Below are positions 34,162-46,100 of a stretch of 64,000 bases of DNA, piece by piece. The position numbers were made by a program, and so were the translations under genes. This DNA is from Pectobacterium carotovorum (GTDB lineage: Bacteria; Pseudomonadota; Gammaproteobacteria; Enterobacterales; Enterobacteriaceae). The notes beneath the pieces were generated by a model. It saw nothing but the letters and a program-made list of their open reading frames with translations, was not told the DNA's origin and ran no database searches. The first letter of the stretch is position 1. Every line of letters begins with the position of its first letter. The DNA is taken from contig NZ_JAXAFK010000001.1 of the NCBI RefSeq assembly GCF_033898505.1, positions 248,001 to 312,000 on the forward strand, in the 5' to 3' direction.

Positions 34162-37100
34162 TTACACCATATTGACGAGCAGGCCTTGCTGCACCAGTAC
34201 ATCTCCCAGGTTGTTGGCGCTATCCAGCGATGAATGGTGGTAGACGTCGAAGCGTTGGCCATCAATATCGCGCTGTCCTACCGTGCTCCAGACGCCTTCG
34301 CCTGGAATCAGGTTCACCTGATTCCCTTCTCCCCCAACGATCAGCAGATCATCTTCAGGTCGGTCGGTGACATTCAGGGCGCGGTCGAGATCCAGCGTGA
34401 TACTGTTGGTGCCGTTTTGACCTAAATCGAAAATCTCCACGTTATCGATTTTAAGCCCCAACGCGGTGAGGTCCAGATTGAGCTCGGTGCCATCCAGAAC
34501 CAGCGTATCGATGCCGTCACCACCGTCGATTTGGGTAAAGTCGAGCGTTGAAAGCGTAATAATGTCGTCGCCTTCTCCCCCTTCGACCTCCTCGCCCGTT
34601 TGCACACTGCCGTCGGCCAGATTGATAACGACGCCGCCGATGGCATAAACGCTGTTTTCCACTTCGGTGCTGGCGCTATTGTCGATGGCGTGTGTCTCGC
34701 TGAGCGTGGCAGCTGCCATTTTCGAGCTGACAGTAAGGGGTTGTACTTCGGCATTTTCCCCGGTGTCGAGCGGTTCGCTGGACAGCGAGGCCACCTGAAC
34801 GAGACTGCTATCGTCAACATCCAACGCCATCATGCTCATCAGCGGTAACCCAAGGGAGATACCGGATGTTAATCCAGCGGATACCCCGGTGAAGTTACCC
34901 GCCTGATCGGTGACGGAGGCTTCAACCGCTGTTCCCAACAGCGCGGTCAAAATGGCTCCCACGTTGAAAACGTTGATGCCCAGTAGCGAGCTGCTGAAAT
35001 GTGCGCTCCATTTGCCATCGGCACCGACGGTACCCTGTAGCGTCTGACCGAGCAGCGTGACAGTCACCTTGGCGCCTTGCTGCACGTAGCGCGAGGTTCC
35101 GCTGACGGTGACGCCGTTTGCCAGCAGGCCAACCGTGTTGCCAATCAGTGACCCCACCGCATCAATGCCCAACTGCGGTAGCTGGTGGGTTTTCACGATC
35201 ACATTGCTACTGGTGTTATTGGTGTTGCCGTAACGGTCAGTGACGGTGACACCGACAGTCAGGTTGCCATCAAGGATGCTGGTCAGATTGGCACTCGGTA
35301 CCGTGACGCTCCAGGTGCCGTTGCTGGCGACCGTGGCGTTGAGCACGAGTCCGCCCACGGTCAGCGTGATGCTACCGCCTGCTGCATTGGTCGTGGTTCC
35401 GCTGATGATCTGGTTTACGCCCGCTTCGGCCAGATTCAGATAACCGTCCCCGCCAAACAGAGAACCGAGGCTGACCGTTGGCAATGTGTGAACGCCTACG
35501 CCAATCGAAGCCCCTGCGCTGGCGCTTTTCCCTGCCGCGTTGGTCAGAGAGGCGCTGAGGGAGAGCGTGCCGTCAGTCAGGCTGTTGAGATCGAGTGAAG
35601 GCAGGCTGACTGACCAGCTACCGTTGCTTTGCACCACGGCAGAGTAGGTCTTGGTACCCAGCGAGATCTGGATAGTGGACCCTATCGCATTGGTACTGGT
35701 TCCGCTGATGACCTGACCCGCAGCAGCCTCGACTGCGTTGAGCAGACCGTCACCGCCAAAGAGCGGGTTGAGGGTCAGCGTCGGCTGGCCGTTAATCGCC
35801 ACACTGATGTTACTGGCCTGCTGGCCAACGTTACCCGCCGCATCCACCAGACGGACGCCAACGCTCGTGACGCCATCCGTGAGGGCCTTCAGATCGAGGT
35901 TAGGAACCGGCAGGCTCCAGCTACCGTTTGCGCCGACCGTTGTGGTGTAGGTTTTGCTGCCCAGCGTGACGTTGATCGCCGTACCTGCCGACACATTGGT
36001 CGTTGTCCCGCTGATGGTTTGCGCGCTCAACAGGCTGGTAAGATCCAGCACGCCGTTGTTGAACAACGGATTAAGCGCGATCGTCGGCGGCAATATCGCG
36101 ACGTTGAGGCCAGCGCTGACGCCGGTGCTGTTGCCTGCCGGGTCGGTCACTGTCGCGCTGACGGTGAGGTTGCCGTTAGCCAGCCCGGACAGCTGCAGCG
36201 GCGTGACGCTGGTGCTCCAGGTGCCGTCACTGCCGACCGTCGCGTTTAGCGTCAGGGTGCCGATGCGTATCACGACGGACGATCCCGCGACGGCGTTGGT
36301 GGTGGTACCGCTGATCGTCTGTGTCAGCGCGGCTTCTGCGGCATTGAGGAAACCATCACCGCCAAACAGCGAGCCAAGACTAATCGTTGGCAGGTTTTTG
36401 GCAATGATACCGATGGCGTTATTGATGGTGCCAATATTGCCGGAGGTATTGGTGATCGACACATTCAGTGTGGTGTTGCCATCGACCAGCGCGCTGAGGT
36501 CGGACGGTTGCAGCGTCAGGCTGAACGCGCCTCCCGCCCCGACCGTAGACAGGAAGGTTTTACCTGCCAGAGTAACCGCAACCTGCGATCCGACGCTGGC
36601 ATTGGTGACCACACCGCTGATTGTTTGCGCCACCAGCGCTTCTGCCGCGTTGAGGAAGCCATCGCCGCCAAATACCGGATTCAGCGTAATCACTGGCTGG
36701 GCGAAATCGAATTTGATGCCAGCACTGCCAGTAGTGCTATTGCCTACGCTGTCTGTCGCGGTGGCGCTCACGGTGAAATCACCGCTGCCCAGCCCTTGCA
36801 GAATGCCCAATACGCTCGGGGTGACGGCAGCGCTCCACTTGCCATCGGAACCGACGGTGGCCGTGGCGATTTGTGAACCTGCAATGCTCAGCGTAATGGT
36901 TCTGCCAGCCAGACCAGTTGCTGTGCCGCTGAGGGTTTGGTTGACCAGCAGGTCGCCCAGATTCAGCAGGCTGTCGCCAAAGACTGGGTTCAGCGTAATA
37001 CTCGGTAAGTTCTTGATGACCGTCGGGACGTTCACTATCTGGCTGGCGGTGTTGCCTGCGTAATCGGTGACCACAACGCCCAGCGCCAGCGTGCCATCCT

Positions 37101-40100
37101 GCAAGGCCTGCAAGTCGAGGGCAGGAACGGACAGGCTCCAGGCTCCGCCTGCACCGACGGTAATCCCGGTGTAAAGCTTGGTGCCCAGCGTCACACTGAC
37201 CGTCGCCCCTAGTGCCACGCTGCCGCCGCTAACGATACCGCTGATAATCTGGCTGGTAGTAACATCCGCGGCATTCAGTGCGCCATCCGCGAAGGCCACA
37301 ACAGAATTAATGGTCGGCGAGGATTTCAATACATCAATATTGACCAGTTGATTCTTCACGTTGCCATGTGAATCGATGATGTCGACGTTAACCGCCAACA
37401 GGCCATTGCTCAGGCCTGTGAGCAGGTTCGGGGAAAGGGCGACGCTCCAGGCACCGTTGGCACCGACGGTGCCTTCCACCGTATTGCCCAACACGGTGAC
37501 CTGTACTTTCGCGCCCAGATAGTTGCCGGTCGCGTTACCGCTGATAACCTGAGTGACCAGTGATTCAGCCAGATTGAGGATGCCATCGTTACCGAAGATG
37601 TCCGTAATACCTGCGCCGAGCGTCTTGTTCAGCGCGACGTCCAGCGTGACATCAAGGTGGGCGGTATTGCCTGAGGTGTCGGTCAGCGTCACGCCGATGA
37701 CCTGCGGCCCGTCGATCAGGTTTTGCAGGTTGGCGGACAGCACCGGAATCGTCCATTTGCCGTCGGAACCGACGGTTGTCGTGCCCGTCAACGGCCCGGC
37801 GGTTAACGTGACGGTAGCCCCGACTTCGCCTGTACCGGTGATCGCTGCGCCCGCCACGGCTTCAGCCAGCGTCAGGATATTGTCATCGAACAGTGTCACG
37901 CTGAGCAGTGGAATACCCGTATCGACGGTAACGATCTGCGTATCCGTGGTGGTATTTCCTGCTCTGTCCGCGAGCGTCGCGGTAATGGTATGGCTACCAT
38001 CGGACAACTGTGCCAGATCGGCAGCAGGTACACTCACACTCCAGGTGCCGGTGGCGGAAACCTGAGCCGTGTAGGTTTTTCCATTCAGCACCACGCTGAC
38101 GAGCTGCCCGGCCTCCGTGGTAGAGGCTGTCCCCGTAATCGTCTGGGCGGTACTGGCTTCCGTCCCCCCCAGTACGTTATCACCCGCAAAAGCCTCGATA
38201 TTTAATGTCGGCGCGATGGTATCGACCAGTACTGTTCGCGTGAGCGTTGCATCAAGCGACGTCGCGGTGATATTGACGTTGCCTTGCGTGGTGAAATAGA
38301 CGCTGGCGGGAATGGTGGTGCTCCAGAAGCCATTGGCGTCAGTGATGGCGACAAGTGGCGAGCTGCCGATGTTGACCGATACTACCGTATTACTTGAAGA
38401 GGGGCCGATAGATCGCCCTGAGATAGTGATATTACCGTTGATTTCACTGGCGTTAATGATGTTGTCGCCTGCTATTGGGTCGATCACCATAACGATAGGC
38501 GGTGGTGTCAGATTGACGTTGAATCCCACATTGGCTTGTGTCGCCGGATTACCCGCTTTATCCGTCGCATCGGCGGTGATGGTGTACGTCGTATTTGCCA
38601 GCGCTTGCAGTGCAGCAGAAGGGATGGTGACGCTCCAGGTGCCGCCAGCGAGAATTTTTGCCGTGTAATCGACGTTATTCAGCCTGACGGTCACGTTTTG
38701 CCCCACTTCCAACCCGGTGGCGGTGCCGCTGATGGTCTGCGTGGTGCGGCTTTCCGCATAGTTGAGGCCATCCAGCCCGGCAAAGGCGGTAATTGCCAGC
38801 GTCGGTGAGGCCTGCACGGCAAGGATTGCCTGAGAATTCAGCGTAGCGCTGTTGCCCAGACTATCCGTTGCCGTGATGACGATATTGTGCGTTCCGTCGG
38901 CAAGCAGACTGAGTTGCGTTGGCGTCAACGTGGCTGTCCATACGCCTCCGCTAAGCTGTGTGACGAGCGGTTGTCCGCCAAATGTGACCGTTACGTTTAC
39001 GGCATCCCCCGCGTTACCGCTAAGCGTTCTGCCTGCCAGCGTTGCGGCTTCTGCGATACTCAGGTAGCCGTCATCAAACGGGGTATTCAGCGTGATGGTG
39101 GGTGGCGTGAGATCGCTGGTAAAGGTGATGGGGGTAGAACCGGTGTTGCCGGCTGCATCAACGGCCGTCACCGTGATGGTATGTTGACCGTCAACCAGCG
39201 AATTCAACGCATTCGGAGGCAGCGTCACTGACCAGTTGCCGGCATTATCCACCGTCGCGGTATAGCGAATACCGTTGAGATCGATCTCCAGTTTAACGCT
39301 TTGCCCGTTGCCGCCAATCTGCGTGCGGCCAGAGAACGTCAGTGCAGATGCCGCTTCGGTGCCGCTCAGAATATTATCAATGCCAAACGGTATCACATCG
39401 ATAATCGGGGCAGGCAGCGTTTGCGCCGAACTGACATCGAGTGAGGCGCTGGTGCTGGTATTGCCGACCCAGTCGGTGACCTTGACGCTAATGCTGTAGT
39501 TGCCTTCGGTGAAGATCGCCAAATCGGCAAGGCTCAGCTCTCTGGACCAGCCGCCTAAGCCGTCCGCGGTGGCCGTAAAGGTGGTGTCTACCAGCGTGGC
39601 TTTATTGGTCACCGTCACGATGACTTCCTGACCCGCGCTGGTAATACCGGTTTTACCGGTTAATGTCTGGATGGCCTGAATTTCAGTCGCGTTAAGAATG
39701 CCGTCGCCAAACGGCAGGTCCAGCGTTGCCGCAGGCAGAGTAGTGGTCAGCACATTCGCCGTAGCCGCTGCGGTACTGGTGTTACCCGCAGAGTCGGTCA
39801 CCGTAACGGTGAAATTCACGGTGCCATCCGGCAGGTCGATCAGCGTCTGGCGGTCCAGCGATAATGACCAACTGCCGTCGGCATTGACCGTGGCGGGGAG
39901 GCTTGTACCGTTAATGCTGACCGACACGGTTTGCCCCACGTTGCTGGAGAGCCCCGTTTGCCCGGACAGCGTCGCGCCTGGCTGCGCATCAGCCAGACTC
40001 AGTTTGCCATCGCCGAACGGGGTATCCAGCGAAGCGACAGGCACGCCCACAATGATGCTGGAGAACGTACCGCTTCCTGTTCCGATATTGCCCGCATGAT

Positions 40101-43100
40101 CCGTGACGGTCACGTTGATGGTGTGTGTGCCATCGCCGAATGCCGACAAATCGGCAGCAGGTAACGTCACACTCCACTGTCCGTTTGCCGCGACTGTTGC
40201 GCTGTAGGTGGTGGTTATCGTGCCGTTGGTAACGGAAACTGACACGCTCTGGCCAGGATCGATGAGCCCCGTTGTGCCCGTCAGCAGTTGGTCCACCGTG
40301 CTTTCTGCCTGATTTAGCACGCCGTCAACAAACGGTGTCGCGATACTGATGGCGAAATTGGTGTGGATGACGACATCCAGCGTGCCGCTTGCACTACCGG
40401 TATTGCCCGCGCTGTCTGTGACCGTCGCGCTGACCTGCACGTTGCCATCTGCCAGAATACTAAGTGCATTGGCCGGAATGGTGGCGCTCCACAGGCCGCC
40501 CGCGAGCGTCACGCCTGTTACGGTGTAAGCCCCGATCGTGACCTGAATCGCTGCCCCGACGGGCAGATTGGTGTAGGTGCCGCCGATGGTCGTTTCCGCC
40601 GCCAGTTCCGCGCTGGTAAGGACATTGTTGTCATAGAGCGCATTCAGCGTCAGCGTGGGGAGCGACTGCGTTTTTAGCGTGATATCAATGCTGCTCGTGC
40701 TGGCATTTCCTGCGCCGTCGGTCACGCTCGCTTCAAGCGTCTTCACGCCGTCGCCCAACGCCAGCAGATCGTTCGCCGTAATGGCGATTTGCCAGATGCC
40801 GTTGCTATCGGCGACGGTGCTATAGACTGCTGTACCGACTTTGATGGTGATCAGAAGGCCCGCCTCGCCCTTGCCGCTTAACGGGAGCCCAGCCAGCGCG
40901 TCTGCCAAACCGATATCGCTGGTGTCAACCAGCATATCGATAGACAGCAGCGGTGGGACAGTATCGACCGTAAACGGATGGGTTGCCGTGGCGGGGTTTT
41001 GCGCGATGTCACTGACCGTCGCGGTAACATTCTGATTGCCCTGCGGCAGATTTTGCACATCGCTAGCGGGAACGGTCGTGCTCCAGCTACCGTCAGCACC
41101 AACGGTTGCCAGATAGGTTTTGTTATTCAGCGTCACCGTGACGCGCTGTCCCACCTGAACATTTGTTGTTGAGCCAGAGATGAGCAGGTCGGACTGCGTA
41201 TCCTGCGCGCTGACGACATCGTTACCAGACAGGGTTGCGATGGTGATACCGGGTAGGTTAGCGGCATCGGTGATGACGGTGATGTTATGCGTCGCCGAAC
41301 CGGGGTTACCACTCACGTCCGTCACGCTGGCGCTGACGGTTTGTTTACCGTCAGGGATGTTGCCCACATCCGTTGCGGGAACCTGTACGCTCCAACTGCC
41401 ATCGGCCCCCACGGTGGCGAAGTAAATTCCACCGTTGAGGGTGATGGTCACTTGCTGGCCCTGTTCCACATTCTGGCTGCTGCCGCTGATGGTTAACGGC
41501 TGGCCCGATTCGGCCAGATTGAGGTAATCATCGGTCGACAGCGTTGCTATCGTCAGGGTCGGCGCTTTAGCGGGGTCGGTATCCAAAACAATCGAGTGGC
41601 TAACGGTACCGGTATTGCCCGCGGCATCGGTCAGGGTTGCCGTAATTGCTGTAACGCCATTCGGCATGTTTTGCAGGTCGCCGGCGGGCACGGTGACGCT
41701 CCAGGTGCCATCGGCCTGTGCCAGCCCCTGATAGATCTGCCCGTTGATGGTGACGTTAACAATAATAGGACGGCCGCTGTCGTTGATGGGCGACGTACCG
41801 CTGATCACCACTGGCTGCAGGCTTTCCGCGATGTTGATGATATCGTCAGTGCCAATTGGGTTAATGGTCAGCACTGGTGGGGTCAAATCAACGAATGCGC
41901 TGCCCTGAACGGTGGAGGTATTGCCAGCCACATCGCTGACGGTAACGGAAATGTTGAGCAGGCCGTCTGCCAGTGCGGTCAGAACGGATGATGGCAGTTG
42001 GAGACTCCAGTTGCCGCTGCCGTCAACCGTACCAGCATAGACCGTGGTTCCGATGGTAATACTGACGGTTTGTCCCGCTCCACGGAGGCCTGTTGTACCG
42101 TAGAGTGTCTGCCCGCCCTGTGCGTCGCTGAGATTCAGATAACCGTTGCTGAATGGCATATGCAGCGAGGCCACCGGTGGGTTATGGATGCTGACGCCCA
42201 GTTGCTGTGTCCCCGACAGGGCATTACCCGCCTGATCGACCGCTGTAACGTTAACCGTGATAATACCATCCCCCAGCACTTGCAGATCGCCAGGCTGAAT
42301 GGTGGCGCTCCAGGTTCCGTCTGGCTGTACCTGAACGGTATAGGTTTTCCCGTTAAGTATGACGTTGACGTCCGTGCCAGGCGCGACGTTGACGGCACCG
42401 CCGTTAATGGTTATGCCGCTTGCCGCTTCCTGCACATTTAGCTGGTTATCCCCGGTAATTGGCGCAATAGACAGGCCGCTTGCATTGGTATTCACCGTCA
42501 CGATGCTGCTGGATGTCGCGGTATTGCCGGAGATATCGCTCACGCTGACGGTGATCGTCTGGCTGCCGTTAGCCAGCAGAGCCATGTCAGCATCCGAGAT
42601 CGTTGTGCTCCAGTTCCCGTTCGACAGAACTTGCGCGGTATACGGTTTGCCGTTGAAGCTAATCGTCACCGTTTGGCCTTGCTCAACGTTTTTACTGGTG
42701 CCGCTGAGCACCTGACTGACCCGGACTTCCGCTCCGTCAATAATGTTGTTGCCGGCGAAAGTCCCAATCGTGACGACTGGTGCGTTGAGCGGGCTGGCAT
42801 CGACGACAATGGCCTGTGTTGTGGTCGTGGTATTGCCTGCGGTATCGGTCAGACGTGTCACAAGACTGTAATTGCCATCGGACAGATTGCTCAGATCGGC
42901 TGACGGAATGGTGATGCTCCAGGTGCCGTCACTGCCGACAGTGCTGCTGTAGGTTTTGCCGTTCAGCGTTGTGGTAACGGTTTGCCCCGCGCTGGACGGT
43001 GAGGCGGTGCCGGTTAGCAACTGGCTGCTTTGCACCTCGGTGCTATTCAGAATGTTGTCGGTAGCAAAGTTACCCGTCGCCAACGTAGGCGGCGTGCGAG

Positions 43101-46100
43101 CCACGGTAATGTTGCTGGTTAGCGTGCTGCTGTTTCCGGCCGCGTCGCTGACGCTAACCTGCAATGCCGTGGTGCCGTTTGGCAGATTTTGCAGGCCATT
43201 TACAGGCAGCGAAATCGTCCAGTTACCTGCTGTATCAACCACTCCTGTGTACGTCACGCCGCCGAGGGTGGCGGTGACGGTTTGCCCTGGTGAGGCGATA
43301 CCCGTTGTACCGCTGAGCGTCTGGGTAACACCAGCCTCTGCGGCATTGAGAATACCGTCGCTGAACGGCGTGTTCAGCGTCAGCGTCGGGCTACTGTGGG
43401 TGAACACATCGATCGTACGACTGCCGCTCAACGCGTTTCCTGCGCTGTCTACCGTTGTTACGGTGAGGGTTGTGTTGCCGTCGGCCAGCGCGCTGACATC
43501 CGCCGCTGATACGGTGATGCTCCAGGAACCGTTCGGCTGTACGACGCCGTCGTAGCTTTTCCCGTTCAGCATGATCGTCACGGTGGTGCCTGCCGCCACG
43601 TTCTGGCTGCTGCCGTTAACGATCAGGTCTTGTGCGACTTCGAGTTGATTTAGTTTGTCGTCACCCGCGACGGTATCGATGGCAATGCCGCTCAGAGAGG
43701 TATTCACTGTAATCGTCTGGCTGAGCGTTGCCGGGTTACCGCTGGCGTCGTTGACGCCGATCGTGACGGTATGCGTACCCTGTGCCAAATGAATGAGATC
43801 GACAGACGGCACGCTGACACGCCATTGACCATTGCTGTCAACCGTTGTGGTGTAGGTGTTATCGCCGAGCGTCACGGTAACGCGCTGCCCTGCCTCGACA
43901 TTCAGGCTACCGCCGCTGATGATTTGCGCGACGTTGATTTCACCGCCGTCGATGATGTTATTGAGCGCGATGGCGTTGACGGTGAGCAGAGGCAGGTTGG
44001 CCGGGCTGGCATCCAGCGTTAATGCTCCGGTACTGGTGGTGCTGTTGCCTGATGCGCCGGTCAAGGTTGCCGTCACGGTGTAGTTACCGTCAGCCAGCGC
44101 CTGAAGGTCGGCGGTGGGAATCGTGGTACTCCAGCTACCGTCAGGTTGAATCTGCGCCTGATAATTTTTATTGTTAATCGTAACGGTGACAGTGCGACCC
44201 GCGTCCGACTGTAGCGCATTACCGGAGATCGTTTGATCGTTCAGGCTCTCGGCGGCGTTGATGATACCGTCATTGGTCAACGGTCTCAGCGTCAGAACGG
44301 GGAGAGCCAGATCGACGGTAATATCGCGGGTGATCTCTATGCTGTTACCCGCAGTGTCCGTCGCCTCTACGTGGAGAGTCTGTACGCCGCTCGGCAGAAG
44401 TTTCAGATCGGCGGCGGGAAGCGCTGCACTCCAGTTTCCCTGATTATCCACGGTGGCGGCATAGGTTTTGCCATTTAGCGTAATGATGACACTTTGGTTG
44501 CCTCCGACAATCCCGGTTTTCCCTGTCAGGTTCTGCCCACTGGCGGCTTCGATGATGTTCAGTATGCCGTCGCCGAAAGGCTGGTTAATTGTTGGCTGTG
44601 GCAGGTTATTAATATGGATATCAATATCGCGGCTGGCAGTAACAGGAACATCACCGGGGTTGGCGACGCTGGCAGTAATGGTTGCCGTGCCATCCGGTAA
44701 GGCGAGCATGTCGCTACTTTCAACAGTGACGCTCCAACTGCCGTTTGCGGCAATCGTACCGATATAGGTCTTGCCGTTGAGTGTAACGGTAACGCTTTCT
44801 CCCGGAGTCACGTTGACCGTTGAGCCTGAAATTGTCAGCGGTTGTGACGCTTCGAGGCGGTTGAGCTGGTTATCCAGTGCGACAATGCTGATGGAGATGC
44901 TGTCATTATCCATATCAACATTGGACCAGTTCTCGTGGCTTCCCGAGTTTCCTGCCTGATCCGCGACCTGTGCGGTAATGGACACGGTACCTTCAGAGAG
45001 CTGCGCCATGTCCGCGGCGGGGATTTCCACACTCCAGTTTCCACCGCTCTTGATCGTGGCGAAGTAGAATTTTTTGTTGAGAAGAATGGTGGCGATCTGG
45101 CCGGTTTCCACATTCGAGCTGGTGCCTGTTAGCCACTGGCTGACTTTGAGATCGGCCGCGGTGATGATGTTATTCTCATTGACGAAGGCGTTAACGAAGA
45201 TCGTTGGCTGGAATGCCGGATCCGCACTGAGCTCAATGGATTTTTCGACGCTGACGGTATTGCCAACTGCATCGGTTAGCGACGCTGACAGTTTGTAGTT
45301 GCCATCGGCCATGCCGCGCAGGGCGGCTGTAGGTAAGTTGATACTCCAGTTGCCATCGCTACCGACAACGCCGGTATAGAACTGCCCATCGAAAGTGATA
45401 ACGACAGTACGACCTGCTTCGCTGATTGAGGCGGTACCGTTGACGGTCTGGTTGCTTTGCGATTCGACCAGATTGATGGTGTCATCGCCGGCAATAGTGC
45501 CGATGGTCAGGGTTGGAGCGGTGAAGTCGGTATGGCTGACAAATGTTTTACCCGCCTGATTGCCTGCTGCATCCTGAGCAGTGACCAGCAGCGTGTTATC
45601 ACCTTCTGGCAGTTGCTGGAGATCGGCCGCAGGGACGGTGACTTTCCAGTTACCTGCGGTATCGACCGTTCCAGTATAAGATTTCCCGCCGAGGGATAAG
45701 ATGACCGTCTGTCCTGCGCCGCTGACGCCGGTGTGACCGGTAATCGTCTGGCTAACCAGCGCTTCTGTGCCGTTGAGTGAACCATTGCCGAACGGCGTAT
45801 CAATCGTCGGCTGTGGCAGCGTATGAATATGTACGCCTAGCGTCTGTGCGTCGGTGACAGCCGCGCCTCCCGCCACCGTCACGCTGGCGGTTAAGGTCGC
45901 ATTGCCATCTGACAGAAGCTGGAGGTCGGCGCTGGGGATTTGCAGCGTCCAACTGCCGTCTGCGGCAACGGTGGTGGTGTAGTTTTTCCCGTTCAGCGTA
46001 ACGGTCACCGTTTGCCCCGCAGGGACATTGGCGGTATTTCCGCTGATCGCCAGCGGTTGCAGGGATTCTGCCCGGCTTAACAGGTTATCGCTGGCGATAA

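Noticed and set aside
35954..37063. 369-codon plus-strand open frame opposite the adhesin gene, and many similar ones
   Set aside because: They are antisense shadows of the Ig-like repeats; their products are Val/Pro/Ala-rich low-complexity sequences that repeat with the same period.
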